Assembly (NCBI RefSeq): GCF_014200605.1
Contig: NZ_JACHCE010000003.1
Location: forward strand, 248,001-312,000
Direction of reading: 5' to 3'
DNA length: 64,000 bases
Source: Pedobacter cryoconitis
Lineage (GTDB): Bacteria; Bacteroidota; Bacteroidia; Sphingobacteriales; Sphingobacteriaceae
Part shown: piece by piece, positions 35,185 through 46,363 of the stretch
Layout: the number at the start of each line of letters is the position of its first letter
How positions within the stretch are numbered: the first letter of the stretch is position 1
Notes under the pieces: model-generated
Database searches by the model: none
What the model was told of the DNA's origin: nothing
Seen by the model: only the letters and a program-made list of their open reading frames with translations
Made by a program: the position numbers and the translations under genes

Positions 35185-35322
35185 TTAAGAATTCCGTCCG
35201 ATTTTATCGGCAGAGGGAGCAGAATAACTCACTTTAGGACAATGACACCCTGGTTTAAAAATGCTGCAGCTGCTCAGCAGCCCGATCGCTAACAAAAACA
35301 GAATACTAACTTTCTTTTTCAT
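35185..35322 (-). CDS. Small 45-aa lipoprotein
   Basis: Short reading frame with strong coding signs: ATG at 35320-35322, stop at 35185. The product has a lipoprotein signal KKKVSILFLLAIGLLSSC (Cys19) and a tail of 26 residues with CHCP and Ser/Ala residues. Its ATG lies inside the last codons of the VanZ-like gene (17-base overlap), a typical translational-coupling arrangement, so it is probably the last gene of gcvH-vanZ. Function unknown. Confidence 0.7.
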   Translation of the reverse strand: MKKKVSILFLLAIGLLSSCSIFKPGCHCPKVSYSAPSADKIGRNS

Positions 35323-35713
35323 TATAGTTGGATTTATTTAAAAGTATATAGGCAAATATGCCCATAAATACACCAATCATGTCAGCTCCCAGATCCCACC
35401 ATTCCGCAGATCTGTAAGGGAAAAATTTAAGCTGTATCAACTCAATTCCACCACCCAGTGTAAAGGTAAGCAGTAAAATCTTAAAGATAGTTGAAACACC
35501 GAAATTATAACGCTGCTGACTTTTGGTTTCACCAAAAAACAGTAAAATAGTAAGTACGAAAAAAAAGCCCAGGTGAACTACCTTGTCAAATCCTGTAAAG
35601 AAAAAGCCCGATTCACCAATTGAATCAGGCATTTTCATTGTACAAAGAATCAAGATAAACACCGTCCATAAAAGGGCAAGGCGCTGATGTGAGAATACTT
35701 TGATTTTATTCAT
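35306..35713 (-). CDS. VanZ-like membrane protein
   Basis: A 135-residue integral membrane protein with four predicted helices (LLWTVFILILCTM; VVHLGFFFVLTILLFF; ILLLTFTLGGGIELIQ; ADMIGVFMGIFAYILL) and the VanZ-family pattern FDKVVHLGFFF ... GGGIELIQ ... RSAEWWDLGADMIG. VanZ gives low-level teicoplanin resistance in enterococci, but the role of these short chromosomal relatives is not known. Lies 3 bases downstream of gcvH and overlaps the small lipoprotein gene. Confidence 0.85.
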   Translation of the reverse strand: MNKIKVFSHQRLALLWTVFILILCTMKMPDSIGESGFFFTGFDKVVHLGFFFVLTILLFFGETKSQQRYNFGVSTIFKILLLTFTLGGGIELIQLKFFPYRSAEWWDLGADMIGVFMGIFAYILLNKSNYNEKES

Positions 35714-35716
35714 TTA

Positions 35717-36097
35717 CTAAGCACCAACTAAAGCCTGGTATGCCTCAGCATCTAATAATCCAGCTACCTGAGCAGCGTCAGAAAGCGTAACTTTTACCAT
35801 CCAGCCATCTCCATAAGGATCATTATTCACTAATTCCGGGCTGTCGTTCAATTCAGCATTAATTTCTAATACAGTAGCAGTAACTGGCATAAATAAATCT
35901 GATACAGTTTTAACAGCTTCAACGCTACCGAAAACCTCATCCTGACCTACTTCCTCACCTACAGTATTGATATCGATATAAACGATATCACCTAATTCGC
36001 GTTGTGCAAAATCAGTTATACCTATAAAGGCTTCATTACCTTCAACTCTAACCCATTCGTGGTCTTTAGTGTACTTTAGTTCTGATGGAAAATTCAT
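35717..36097 (-). CDS. gcvH: Glycine cleavage system H protein
   Basis: Lipoyl carrier shuttling the aminomethyl group between GcvP and GcvT. The 126 residues contain [10 protein letters not shown] near the start and the lipoylation site [13 protein letters not shown] with Lys63. Length is normal. gcvP and gcvT are not in the window. Its own promoter is at 36119-36147; vanZ-like and the small lipoprotein follow on the same message. Confidence 0.96.
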   Translation of the reverse strand: MNFPSELKYTKDHEWVRVEGNEAFIGITDFAQRELGDIVYIDINTVGEEVGQDEVFGSVEAVKTVSDLFMPVTATVLEINAELNDSPELVNNDPYGDGWMVKVTLSDAAQVAGLLDAEAYQALVGA

Positions 36098-36118
36098 TTT
36101 TTATTCGATTTGATTGTC

Positions 36119-36147
36119 CAAAGGTAATTAATATATACTTTATACAA
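36119..36147 (-). promoter_or_regulatory. gcvH promoter
   Basis: Minus strand: TTG (36145-36147), 18 bases, TACCTTTG (36119-36126), a very good Bacteroidota promoter 21 bases upstream of the gcvH ATG. Confidence 0.75.
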
Positions 36148-36194
36148 AACGTTAGTTTTTCATTCCTATTGTTTTGTTTTTTTGGAATAAAATC

Positions 36195-36230
36195 ATCCCG
36201 CACAGCAGAACAAAAACTGCTGCGCAGGAT
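36195..36230 (-). terminator. Terminator after sprA
   Basis: A 14-base inverted repeat (36195-36208 with 36217-36230) with two mismatches and an 8-base loop, followed on the minus strand by GATTTTATT. It ends the maeB-ruvA-sprA run just beyond the sprA stop. Confidence 0.6.
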
Positions 36231-36234
36231 AATC

Positions 36235-39200
36235 CTAATTCAAGGTGATCCTTAAACTAAATCCGAAATTGCTGAATGAGGTATTAAATGACTGCGAAGT
36301 ATAAGGTTTGGTAATGTTCGAATCATAGAAAAGCTTGATATTAAACCGCTGATTAAGAATATAGTCAATACTTGGCCTGTAAGTAATGTTTTTAGCACCA
36401 GAGGAAATCTCTGCTGTAGCAATATCAGCCCTGTAAATTACAGTCTTATTATCCCTGATTGAAATATCCAGCTTAAAGTCCATGTTGTTATCCATTTTTA
36501 ACTGTTTAAATAAGCCAAAAGGGAACCTGAACTTCGTAGTACGGTAACCGATCCCGACCACCACATTGTTTTCAGACAATTGCGCAAGCTGACTGTTGGC
36601 AAGGCTTAAACCTAATAAACGGGTTCTGCCTATTTCAAAATTAGCCGTCAGGTTATTCTTTAAACGGGTATCAATTCCAATCAGTGGGGCAAACTGCTCC
36701 GCAATGGTTACCTGCGAGTATTGATAGAAAGGAAGGAAATTCTGATTATCATCCCTGCTGCTCACATAGCCGTCAGTTTCCTGATAACGTGCCAGCGAGT
36801 TAAATCCGTTCACACTATAAATAGAGCGGTAAGAGTGCCTTAAATCAATAGATTTAAAGTAATCACCCAGAAAATCCCATCTCGTCAAGCCACCATAATT
36901 GATACGCCAGTTAGGCAAAGGTATTTTAGGGAAGGAATTTAAACTCACTTTAGAAGCATCCTTACCCGTATAAGCTGCGATAAACGCCGATATAATTACA
37001 TCCTGTGAATTCTTATCATATCCATCTGCAAAACCACGGCTCACCCCATTAGAATTCGGATTTATTAATCCTAAACGCTGGGAGATCGTTGAACGGTTAG
37101 CCATAAACTGGTTAAACAGCTTAGAGACTGTACTACCAGGGCTCTCTGAAAACGCGGTACCCAGGGTAATAAATGAAATGCTGTAATCACCAGTAGTAGA
37201 CGGGCTCAGGTTACGGAAAGCCTGACTTGTATTATCATACCTGAAATTGGTAGAATAATTCATTGTCCTGTTTTTGTTTGCCGTCAGCGTAATCCTGAAA
37301 TCACGGAAAGGCTCTATCACACTGGTAATACTTAAGTCTTCTCTCATCGTATTCACATACAGCTGTGTCTGCAGGGTATCGTGCGTAATCCAGTTATTCC
37401 TTATCGCCATCTCACGGATATCACGCTGACTACCGAATACAAAACCCCAACCCGGCGCACCAGAGAATTTGTCAATTCCAAAGTAATCAGTTTTAGGTAA
37501 ATAACCCGGTAAGAAGATTCCTTTAGTCTGCGTATAAGCCGCATTGATATTTTTAATGCTCGTTAACAGACCCATCAGAATTCCAGGGCCGCCGTCATTA
37601 TTCTTAGCTCTTCGCAAAGCACCAAATTTATTGTACAGGCTGGTAAAGTTAAATGTTGGGTTGATCTGTATTGTTCTCGCATTCTGAATGGTATTACCCA
37701 GGTTAATCAGCGGATCTTTTAGCGTAGCCAGAGGCTCTGTCTGCCAGCTAAAGTTTGTACCATAACGCGTAGCCACATTAATCCAGTCTAAGCCCGGAAT
37801 CTTATTGATAGGCAAAGCATAGGTAATATTCATATTATGGCTGTAGTCAGTTGTACGTCCCAACCTGATCAGGTTCTGCCATACCGTATCACGTTTCAAT
37901 CCATTAATGCGCCCATCAGGCTCATCTATGATCGAGTAATTTGTCGCATCAAAATCCAGCGTCAGTGACTTGGTCAGGTTCCATGAAATTCCATAAACCC
38001 TGGTAATTAAAAAGTTTTTATTGAATGTCGTATTCACCGGAATACTATTGCCGGGATCATTGTTCCTCAAACTATTCTCTGAATAGTAACGGTTCACATC
38101 AATCCTGAAATTAATAGCTGTTGGCAAAGGACTAATATTAATATCCTTTAATAAAGTAAGCAGGTTTGATTTGATCAGTTTATCAAAAGGCCTGTAATTT
38201 TTTGACTGACCTGAATAGTTATAGGCAAGGGAACCGAAATAGGTTTTTTGTATCGAACTTTCATTGATAAAATCGTGATGCAGGATTTTAGTATAAGAGT
38301 AAGTTGCACTAAAGTTTTCTATATCCCAGAGCTTAGGCACCCTGGTAGGGTCAGTACGTTCTTTATGCACATTGGTAAAGTTCACACTATTTCTTGTGGT
38401 ATAATCCTGTGAATACTCCAAAATAACCTTTTTCTCAGCCGCAGTTGCACCCGCCAGCGAAGTTTTCAATTCAATATCCGGGTTCCGGGGATCATACTGA
38501 GGAGTACTTACCTGTTTGGAATAACTAATATAGGTTGGAATTTTGATACCTGATTTCTTAGGGAAGAATTTACCAAGTTCCATACTCGAAGAGATATCAA
38601 AAAAAGTATTATCAGACCTGTTTCTTTCACTCACTCTTTTATCAATAGAGCCGAAACCAATAGTTGATTTACTTCCGGAAACATTGACTTCCGCAAAATC
38701 AGCAAGCTGCGCATTCATTCTGGCTGCTGCTGCCCATCCGCCCCGCTCATCAAATTCTGTTAACCTCAGCTCATTGAACCAGATTTGCCCGCTTTTATCC
38801 AGACCATCATCAGTGCCCGGGTTTGCAGCCTGTTTCAAAGGGTTTTTCACCCCAAGCATATAGACTTTGACCTGGCCCATATCCGGTTGTCCTTTGATCG
38901 TAATAGTTTTACCGTCTATCACATAAGAGAAAGGTTTACTGATATCCCACATTCCCCCCGTTGGCCCGGTAGCTCTGTTACGCGCCAGTTTAATATCCTG
39001 GAAAAGTGACAACTGAATATCCATTTTATTGGCATCAGGCCATATCGCATAAGGGTCACTGGTATTCGGCTGTGTCACGACCAGTGGTTGTGAATACTCA
39101 TAATAGTTATCCTGGTTATCTGATCCGATCCTGATAAAGGCACTTAGATCCCCGTTATTTATTACTGTATTTCCGAGCGCCTCTAAATGGACAAACATTT

Positions 39201-42200
39201 CCAGCCTTTTGTAAGATCTGAAATCATTCAGTGCAGTTTTGAAAGTTGCACGGCCATAACCATCACGCAGATTTCTGACAGTGAAAGCAAGGGATTGCTC
39301 GTTTAACTTCGTGTTAGTTCTATAGTTATTGTAATCCAGCTCTCTTTGGATACCCGGTGGAACTACATAAGGAATAGGAGAACGTTTTCCATTTTCCTCA
39401 ATATTCACTGTACTCACTTCGATCGTTGAATTATCAGGGGTCACTGTATTATTTAATCCGGGATCAGTAATCAGCTGTGTACCGATATTCATATCATTAT
39501 ATTTTCTCCAGTCCCCTCTTACCAATTGGATTTTGGCGAATCTCAGCACCGTAGTATCTTCAAAATTAGTCAGGAACATTCTGAAAAACCGGATAGATTT
39601 AAAATCCTGTATATTGCCTACTTTCTGCTGATAAGCTGACAAAGGGATACGGATCTGGTACCAGGTAACAGGTTGTGTTTGCCCGTTAGCCAGTTTCACC
39701 TGTGAAGTCACCGCATCAGTTACATAATTTTTTCCAACCTCAAGGTCTCCTTTACGCATAGAAACCTTATATTGGAAATACTCATCCGACTGTGTCATAT
39801 TGTTATCCCTGTTTACATCTTCCCCATCTGGCAGAGAAGTAGACGCAGAGTTATCAATTCCTAAATCCTGTAAAGATTGCTGAGAGGTTTTTGAGTTACC
39901 ATCTGTTCCGTTATATTTTTCATAACGTTTCATAATACCCGCGTTTTGCTGATCCAGCTGTGGCCCTCTGAAATAAGCATAATCATCAGAACTTGGGTCA
40001 CCACGCAATTCATTGGCTGCTGCCGGATTTAATTTAGGGATGATCTGACCTAAAGCTGGCGCAAACTTAGTCTGCTCATCATTATTACTTAATCCGTCCA
40101 GACCAACATCCTGTGCTTTACGGGCAGCCGGGTCATTGTCAAATGCCTGTACAACGGGTTGTAATTTCGGCACCCTACCCCAGTTTGTTTCATCATATTT
40201 AGTTGGGTCTCCATCGGGAGGTAATCCATTTTCCAGAGATTTTCTACCGTCTTTCAGAATATCCTCAGAAATATTACCAATGTTAAAATATAAATCCCCG
40301 CCTGTTGAGTTGGTCCTGTAGATATTAGGGTCCATGACCCATAGCTCTATATATTCAATATTTAAAGCCTGGAAATCATTCGTTTCAATTTTCCTGAACA
40401 TCCCTCCCCAGCGTGATCTTGGATTTGATAGATCACCATTGTTGTTAAAACCATTGGTTACATAATTATAAGGACCACGTTTAGTAGGATAAAAAGCCAC
40501 ATTCAGCGTTGGCAAAGAAACAGCCTGACCTGTTGGGGTCTCTTTGAATGGAAAAACTTCCTGTTCAATAATTTCCCTCACATAATGGTTAGACAGCTCT
40601 GTTTTATTGTTTCTTAAATTATCAGGAATATTGGAGGCCGTCTTGTTATAAAATGTCGGGTCGATGTTATAAAAAGCAAGCCTTGCCCTGTTATAGCCAT
40701 AAGCAAGATCATTGATTAAAGATGCTTCCGGGAAAAGCTGGGGCGTACCCGAAATCTGCCAGGCCACAGCACTCTTCAAATCAATCACCGAACGCGAAGC
40801 CTCGAAATCATCAATATAACTTACCCCGCCTTTATCCCCTAAACTGTTGATTGCTTTTGGGTGTCCGGGTACCAGTTGTGCAAACTCTCCTGAGAAAGAG
40901 AACTTGGAAGGTGCTTTAGTAGAAATGAAAGGTAGCTTATCCACCATTTTTGTTAAAAACCTGGACGAAGTGCTATAGTTCAAATCCATACCCCAGATCG
41001 TATTGGAGATTGGCTCTTCCCCGATATTGACCTTTGGCGTAAGCGGTTTCTCTGAAAGGTTCATATAAGTTGCCCCTAAATTCAGTTTATTATTCACCTT
41101 ATAATCCAGCCTTGTACCAAACAGGGAACGCTGCTGCAAGCCAAAAAGTTCATTATTTTCTGTCGTGATCCGGATCGCCTGACCTGAAAGTAATACTCCG
41201 GTATTAATGATACGTACTCTTCCACCCTGGTAATCAACGGTGAAATCCACACCTTCCTGTAAAGGAATAGTTCCTGAAAATACTTTTACAGACCCTTCGG
41301 GAACATTAATAGAATTCAAACTAAACTCTGAAGCTATCTGAGACTGATAAACCCCTTTAATGATATATCTGTTTTGTTTAATGAAAAGCTGCTGGGCAAC
41401 TACTTTCGTCGAATCGTATAATGCAGTATACGTATATTTATCGATCAGGTTCTGCTCACCAGGATTAAACTGCGCAGCCAGATCCCTTCCAAAAGGTTCT
41501 ACTACCGGAAATATAATACGCCCGTTAAGCGGGTCAATCGTAATATAGCCTTTGCTCATATTCGTTGCAAAAGCAGCCATTCCGTTATTCCCGTTGGTAC
41601 CAATGGTTCCGATACTGCTCATCGAAGTAGGCGGGTTCGCACTGGTTGTACTGCTAAACGGTTTGTCTTCGGCCTGGAAGTCAAATATACCATCCGGCTT
41701 ATGGTCATTCTGCTGATTCAGCCTGTCTAAACCGGTCAGGGCAATCCATAATTTATTCGCTGTATTTACCCCTTCGGACATGACAGGTCTTTCAATACCA
41801 CTATCATTGTCCAGACGGAAAATATCCAGTTTAAAGTTTTGAGGACTGATTTGATACCCACCAATAGAATAGATGTTTTTCATCATCAGGTTCCAGGTAG
41901 GCAGGTTTGTTTTAGTCGTTTCGTTCTTTAATAATTTAGCATAAAGGACTTTAGGGTTTGCAGGGTCAAAAGGTACATCTGTGGAGAATTCACCAACCTG
42001 GTATTCTACACCATTGTAAGTATAACGGTAAACAACTGCCAGTACCTCATCAGAATTTAAAGCATTGTTCAGGGAGATATAACCCAGTTGAGAGTGAAAA
42101 GTATATTCCCTGTCCGCAAGTTTACGCGCATAAGTCAGTTTCGCATAATTGTCAGTTCCTTTATTAGCCTGGAAATAAGAGATAATGTCGTTTGAATTGG

Positions 42201-43398
42201 TAAACCTGGCACCCGCAGGCAATTTGGTTAAGATATCATTGGATTGTCTGACCCCCTGAAGAGCAAATCCGGATGGTGCTGCTGAATAGCCTGATCCCCC
42301 GGTAAAAAGATTGTTGAAGACCTGGTTCTCTCCAAGATCGATCAAACCTAAAACGTCCCTTGAATCTTGTGTATTACCAGTTTTGTTGGTAATCCAGACT
42401 TCTACTTTAGTAATGTTTACCCCCGATAACAGATTGGGTGCATTCATCATGGCTTTATTGTAGTTATCTCTAAAGAATTTGGCTAAGAAATAATGTTTGT
42501 TCGCTTCATAATTATCCCCACCAATACGGAAATCATTATGTTGCGCACCATTACTGATCTGTAATTCTCTGGATTGAGATTTCTGCTGGGTAAACACGGT
42601 AGTTACATTCAGTCTCCCGAATTGTAATTGTGTTTTGATACCGAAAAGGGCCTGCGTACCTGTAATTAACGAAGTACTTAATGGTAAACTTACGTTACCG
42701 GCCTCTATTTTCTTGATAATATCATCCTCTCCACCCGTATAGTCCAGCTTGATCTGATTCTCAAAATCAAACTGTGCTTCGGTGTTATAATTCATATTGA
42801 GTTTCAGTTTGGTCCCGATATTTCCAACCAGGTCCATCTGGATACGCTGGTTGAAATCGAAATTGCTCTGTACTCTTTGCTGCTCATTGAAGAGCGGATT
42901 TTCATTTTTATTGACACGCCCTAAAAAGGTAAGCTCGGCTTCACCTCTTGGCTGGATACTAATCTGATTTCCGCCAAATATTTTCTCAAATGCAGGATTA
43001 TTGACCGTCAGACTTGGTATCACACCCGTTCTGCGTATTTCATCTGTTTCCGCATTAGAGATCACCCTCCAGTTATCCCTTTTAAGTTCAGAGTTCACCA
43101 GGCGCTGATACTCTTCTATAGTCAGATATTGAGGAGGGTTAAAATACCGACCCCCCACTTTTTCCCTGATAATATAACGCTTGTTTACCGCATCAAATTC
43201 AACTTCCCTTTTGATATTGTCAGGCAAAGGGGTAAATGAATTAAATGGCTGACGGATACCCAGACGTTGTTTTTCTTTCAGCCCAAAGTTATTTCTGGTG
43301 GTATCCGCATTGCGGTCCTCCTGATTTATTTGTGAGAAAGCTTGTTGTCCCCAAAAGGAAAAAATCAATAAGATGATTAAAGTAAAAGTGTTTCTCAA
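36235..43398 (-). CDS. sprA: Type IX secretion translocon / gliding protein SprA
   Basis: Giant outer-membrane beta-barrel that forms the T9SS translocon; in gliding Bacteroidota it also exports SprB adhesin. 2387 residues, the length range of SprA. Signal peptide TLIILLIFSFWGQQAFSQ is followed by the N-terminal region with repeated SprA segments (NQEDRNADTTRNNFGLKEKQRLG; IRQPFNSFTPLPDNIKREVEFD), plug/inserted domains (GVSYIDDFEASRSVIDL) and a C-terminal barrel ending FSNFGFSLRITLN. It lies 32 bases downstream of ruvA on the same strand, the usual ruvA-sprA order in Bacteroidota. Its presence implies a working T9SS; other components are not in the window. Confidence 0.96.
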   Translation of the reverse strand: MRNTFTLIILLIFSFWGQQAFSQINQEDRNADTTRNNFGLKEKQRLGIRQPFNSFTPLPDNIKREVEFDAVNKRYIIREKVGGRYFNPPQYLTIEEYQRLVNSELKRDNWRVISNAETDEIRRTGVIPSLTVNNPAFEKIFGGNQISIQPRGEAELTFLGRVNKNENPLFNEQQRVQSNFDFNQRIQMDLVGNIGTKLKLNMNYNTEAQFDFENQIKLDYTGGEDDIIKKIEAGNVSLPLSTSLITGTQALFGIKTQLQFGRLNVTTVFTQQKSQSRELQISNGAQHNDFRIGGDNYEANKHYFLAKFFRDNYNKAMMNAPNLLSGVNITKVEVWITNKTGNTQDSRDVLGLIDLGENQVFNNLFTGGSGYSAAPSGFALQGVRQSNDILTKLPAGARFTNSNDIISYFQANKGTDNYAKLTYARKLADREYTFHSQLGYISLNNALNSDEVLAVVYRYTYNGVEYQVGEFSTDVPFDPANPKVLYAKLLKNETTKTNLPTWNLMMKNIYSIGGYQISPQNFKLDIFRLDNDSGIERPVMSEGVNTANKLWIALTGLDRLNQQNDHKPDGIFDFQAEDKPFSSTTSANPPTSMSSIGTIGTNGNNGMAAFATNMSKGYITIDPLNGRIIFPVVEPFGRDLAAQFNPGEQNLIDKYTYTALYDSTKVVAQQLFIKQNRYIIKGVYQSQIASEFSLNSINVPEGSVKVFSGTIPLQEGVDFTVDYQGGRVRIINTGVLLSGQAIRITTENNELFGLQQRSLFGTRLDYKVNNKLNLGATYMNLSEKPLTPKVNIGEEPISNTIWGMDLNYSTSSRFLTKMVDKLPFISTKAPSKFSFSGEFAQLVPGHPKAINSLGDKGGVSYIDDFEASRSVIDLKSAVAWQISGTPQLFPEASLINDLAYGYNRARLAFYNIDPTFYNKTASNIPDNLRNNKTELSNHYVREIIEQEVFPFKETPTGQAVSLPTLNVAFYPTKRGPYNYVTNGFNNNGDLSNPRSRWGGMFRKIETNDFQALNIEYIELWVMDPNIYRTNSTGGDLYFNIGNISEDILKDGRKSLENGLPPDGDPTKYDETNWGRVPKLQPVVQAFDNDPAARKAQDVGLDGLSNNDEQTKFAPALGQIIPKLNPAAANELRGDPSSDDYAYFRGPQLDQQNAGIMKRYEKYNGTDGNSKTSQQSLQDLGIDNSASTSLPDGEDVNRDNNMTQSDEYFQYKVSMRKGDLEVGKNYVTDAVTSQVKLANGQTQPVTWYQIRIPLSAYQQKVGNIQDFKSIRFFRMFLTNFEDTTVLRFAKIQLVRGDWRKYNDMNIGTQLITDPGLNNTVTPDNSTIEVSTVNIEENGKRSPIPYVVPPGIQRELDYNNYRTNTKLNEQSLAFTVRNLRDGYGRATFKTALNDFRSYKRLEMFVHLEALGNTVINNGDLSAFIRIGSDNQDNYYEYSQPLVVTQPNTSDPYAIWPDANKMDIQLSLFQDIKLARNRATGPTGGMWDISKPFSYVIDGKTITIKGQPDMGQVKVYMLGVKNPLKQAANPGTDDGLDKSGQIWFNELRLTEFDERGGWAAAARMNAQLADFAEVNVSGSKSTIGFGSIDKRVSERNRSDNTFFDISSSMELGKFFPKKSGIKIPTYISYSKQVSTPQYDPRNPDIELKTSLAGATAAEKKVILEYSQDYTTRNSVNFTNVHKERTDPTRVPKLWDIENFSATYSYTKILHHDFINESSIQKTYFGSLAYNYSGQSKNYRPFDKLIKSNLLTLLKDINISPLPTAINFRIDVNRYYSENSLRNNDPGNSIPVNTTFNKNFLITRVYGISWNLTKSLTLDFDATNYSIIDEPDGRINGLKRDTVWQNLIRLGRTTDYSHNMNITYALPINKIPGLDWINVATRYGTNFSWQTEPLATLKDPLINLGNTIQNARTIQINPTFNFTSLYNKFGALRRAKNNDGGPGILMGLLTSIKNINAAYTQTKGIFLPGYLPKTDYFGIDKFSGAPGWGFVFGSQRDIREMAIRNNWITHDTLQTQLYVNTMREDLSITSVIEPFRDFRITLTANKNRTMNYSTNFRYDNTSQAFRNLSPSTTGDYSISFITLGTAFSESPGSTVSKLFNQFMANRSTISQRLGLINPNSNGVSRGFADGYDKNSQDVIISAFIAAYTGKDASKVSLNSFPKIPLPNWRINYGGLTRWDFLGDYFKSIDLRHSYRSIYSVNGFNSLARYQETDGYVSSRDDNQNFLPFYQYSQVTIAEQFAPLIGIDTRLKNNLTANFEIGRTRLLGLSLANSQLAQLSENNVVVGIGYRTTKFRFPFGLFKQLKMDNNMDFKLDISIRDNKTVIYRADIATAEISSGAKNITYRPSIDYILNQRFNIKLFYDSNITKPYTSQSFNTSFSNFGFSLRITLN

Positions 43399-43430
43399 AG
43401 GCTAAATATTTGATTATAGGTGTTTTTTTA

Positions 43431-44018
43431 TTATAAATTCTTTAAAGCTATTTTAATCATCTGTTCCACAGTTAAATCCTGTCCACCATTCTTAATTGCA
43501 TTATCTATTGCTTTCTCGGCAGGTACTTTTGCAAATCCAAGCATAGTTAATGCTGACAATGCCTCTTCTCTGACTGTATGATTTAAAGGTGCAGCGATCA
43601 ATGATCCTCCTGTCCCCTCTTTTTTCAGCTTATCCTGAAGCTCCAGTACTAATCTCTGCGCTGATTTCACACCGATACCTTTGATACGTTGTATCAAAGG
43701 TAAATCAGCATTGACTATAGCAGTTTGAATTTCGGCCGGGGTAATAGAAGAGAGCATCATGCGTCCGGTATTCGGCCCGATACCAGAGACTGATATCAGG
43801 TGTAAAAATAACCGGCGTTCTCCTTCATCCATAAAACCATATAAAGTATGGGCATCTTCTTTGACATGCAGCCATACATAGATTTTACAACGCTCGGCAT
43901 CTCCCAGACTGCTATAGGTGTTCAATGATATATTGATGTGATATCCAATACCACCCGCCTCTACCACAATATATGCAGGACATTTAAAAGTCAGCCTGCC
44001 ATCAATATAATCGTACAT
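43431..44018 (-). CDS. ruvA: Holliday junction helicase subunit RuvA
   Basis: Binds four-way junctions and loads RuvB. The 195 residues show the OB-fold start MYDYIDGRLTFKCPAYIVVEAGGIGYHI, two helix-hairpin-helix motifs (SVSGIGPNTGRMML; RIKGIGVKSAQRLVLEL) and the C-terminal RuvB-contacting three-helix domain. Full length. It begins 6 bases after maeB and precedes sprA, so repair, central metabolism and secretion genes share a transcript. Confidence 0.97.
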   Translation of the reverse strand: MYDYIDGRLTFKCPAYIVVEAGGIGYHINISLNTYSSLGDAERCKIYVWLHVKEDAHTLYGFMDEGERRLFLHLISVSGIGPNTGRMMLSSITPAEIQTAIVNADLPLIQRIKGIGVKSAQRLVLELQDKLKKEGTGGSLIAAPLNHTVREEALSALTMLGFAKVPAEKAIDNAIKNGGQDLTVEQMIKIALKNL

Positions 44019-44024
44019 AATATT

Positions 44025-46340
44025 TTATTCTTTACTCGTTTTTTTTAATAATCCTGTTTTTTTAGGTTTTGCACCTGCTTGTTTTCCCTGTACATCCAGT
44101 ACAGCAATTGTGACCATGTTTACAATCTCCCGTACCGAACTTCCGAGCTGTACCACATGGACTGGTTTTTTCAGTCCCAATAAAATTGGCCCAACAGCCT
44201 CTGCTTCACCCAATTCCTGCAATAGCTTATAAGCAATATTTCCTGATTCTAAATTTGGAAATATCAGCGTATTCGCGGGGCTTTCTGCTAATCTACTAAA
44301 AGGAAAGTTATCTTTTAGCAAAGAATTGCTAATTGCAAAATTCGCCTGCATTTCTCCGTCTACTAAAATCTCAGGATGCTTATCATGTAATATTTTAACT
44401 GCCTGTCTTACCTTTTGAGGAACGATACCATCGTTTGAACCAAAGTTAGAATAAGAAAGTAAAGCAATTCTTGGTTGTATATTAAATTTAGCTACAGCAC
44501 GTTCAAGCAATAAAGTCAGATCGACCAGCTCCTGAACCGTTGGATCAACGTTTACCGTCGTATCACCAAAGAAAACAGGCCCTTTTTTGGTCATCATCAT
44601 GTACATCCCTGCAACTCTGTTAACTCCTGCCTCTGTTCCGATAACCTGCAATGCTGGTTTGATCGTTGAAGCATAATTTCTGGTTAGTCCCGAAATCATT
44701 GCATCAGCCTCTCCAAATTCTACCATCGAAGAACCAAAATAATTTCTGTCCCGCATTAATTTGGTCGCATCAAAAAGAGTTACCCCCTTACGCTGTCTTT
44801 TCTGAAAAAGTGATTCTGAATATCTGGCCATACGTTCTGGCTCCTGTAGCGGATCGATAATCAATACCCCTTCAAGATCAAGCGCCGTCTCACCAATAAT
44901 TTTCTGGATTACATCCTTATTTCCTAATAGAATAGGAATAGCGATGTTTTCATCCTTCACAATCTGGGCAGCCTTTAAGATCTTATAATTATCCGCTTCG
45001 GCAAAAACAACACGTTTAGGATCTAATTTAGCTTTATTTGTGATAGTACGCATAATGGCATCATCACCGCCAATTCTTTGTTTAAGTTCTTCGGCATAGG
45101 CATCCCAGTCGGTAATAATTTTACGCGCGATCCCTGAATCTATCGCTGCTTTAGCAACGGCTATAGACACATTGGTAATCAAACGTGAATCCATTGGTTT
45201 TGGAATAATATATTCCTTGCCGAATTTAATATTCCGCTCATTGTAAGCCATGTTAACAGCCTCGGGAACAGATTTTTTTGCTAATTCTGCAATGGCTCTG
45301 ACCGCAGCAATTTTCATCGGTTCGTTGATACCGGTAGCCCTTACATCCAATGCCCCTCTGAATATATAAGGGAAACCCAGTACATTGTTCACCTGGTTAG
45401 GATAATCTGAACGGCCTGTGGCCATAATCAGATCTTTACGTGAACTGATAGCCAGTTCATAAGCAATTTCCGGGTTAGGGTTAGCCATAGCAAACACAAT
45501 CGGGTTGCGGGCCATAGACTTTAACATTTCTACCGTTACGCAGTCAGCGGACGATAAACCAATAAATACATCCGCATCTTTCAATGCTTCTTCTAATGTA
45601 GTAAGGTTTCTTGAGGTTGCGAATTCAGCTTTTGTAGGGTCCAGATTTTCGCGTGTATCACGAATCACACCCGAACGGTCACACATGACCAGGTTTTCTT
45701 TTTTCGCCCCTAATGAAATATACAGACGGCTGCAGGAAATCGCTGCTGCACCCGCACCGTTAACCACAATTTTAATTTTGTCTATTTTTTTCTTTTGCAG
45801 TTCACAGGCATTCAATAAAGCTGCTGCAGAAATAATTGCGGTACCATGCTGATCATCGTGCATCACCGGAATGTTCATCACTTCTTTAAGGCGGCGTTCT
45901 ATTTCGAAACATTCTGGCGCCTTAATATCTTCCAGGTTAACCCCGCCAAAAGTTGGTTCCAGCGCCTTTACGATCTTTACAAAATCATCTACATTAGTCG
46001 CATCCAGTTCCAGATCAAATACATCAATATCAGCAAATATCTTAAACAATAAACCCTTACCTTCCATTACTGGCTTAGAGGCTTCGGGTCCTATATTACC
46101 CAGTCCCAGAACTGCTGTTCCGTTACTGATTACTGCCACCAGGTTACCCTTAGCAGTATATTTATACACATCTTCAGTCTTATCGGCAATTTTTAAACAA
46201 GGTTCGGCTACTCCGGGAGAGTAAGCCAGGGCTAAGTCTCTTTGTGAATTGGTCGGCTTGGTTGGAATAACTTCTATCTTGCCCGGCCTGCCCTGCGAAT
46301 GGTAGTCTAATGCATCTTGCTTCCTGTTAATTTTGCTCAT
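44025..46340 (-). CDS. maeB: NADP-dependent malic enzyme with Pta-like domain
   Basis: Decarboxylates malate to pyruvate with NADP. The 771 residues join an N-terminal malic-enzyme part (about 1-430; [51 protein letters not shown]) to a C-terminal phosphotransacetylase-like domain (about 445-760; [35 protein letters not shown]) that is regulatory in MaeB. Length and fusion match MaeB. It is the first gene of maeB-ruvA-sprA behind a good promoter at 46364-46392. Confidence 0.95.
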   Translation of the reverse strand: MSKINRKQDALDYHSQGRPGKIEVIPTKPTNSQRDLALAYSPGVAEPCLKIADKTEDVYKYTAKGNLVAVISNGTAVLGLGNIGPEASKPVMEGKGLLFKIFADIDVFDLELDATNVDDFVKIVKALEPTFGGVNLEDIKAPECFEIERRLKEVMNIPVMHDDQHGTAIISAAALLNACELQKKKIDKIKIVVNGAGAAAISCSRLYISLGAKKENLVMCDRSGVIRDTRENLDPTKAEFATSRNLTTLEEALKDADVFIGLSSADCVTVEMLKSMARNPIVFAMANPNPEIAYELAISSRKDLIMATGRSDYPNQVNNVLGFPYIFRGALDVRATGINEPMKIAAVRAIAELAKKSVPEAVNMAYNERNIKFGKEYIIPKPMDSRLITNVSIAVAKAAIDSGIARKIITDWDAYAEELKQRIGGDDAIMRTITNKAKLDPKRVVFAEADNYKILKAAQIVKDENIAIPILLGNKDVIQKIIGETALDLEGVLIIDPLQEPERMARYSESLFQKRQRKGVTLFDATKLMRDRNYFGSSMVEFGEADAMISGLTRNYASTIKPALQVIGTEAGVNRVAGMYMMMTKKGPVFFGDTTVNVDPTVQELVDLTLLLERAVAKFNIQPRIALLSYSNFGSNDGIVPQKVRQAVKILHDKHPEILVDGEMQANFAISNSLLKDNFPFSRLAESPANTLIFPNLESGNIAYKLLQELGEAEAVGPILLGLKKPVHVVQLGSSVREIVNMVTIAVLDVQGKQAGAKPKKTGLLKKTSKE

Positions 46341-46363
46341 ACGTTTGTTTTGGATAAAAGATT

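Noticed and set aside
36235..43398. Possible assembly artefact because of extreme length
   Set aside because: SprA proteins are normally this long and the frame is continuous with recognisable N- and C-terminal parts.
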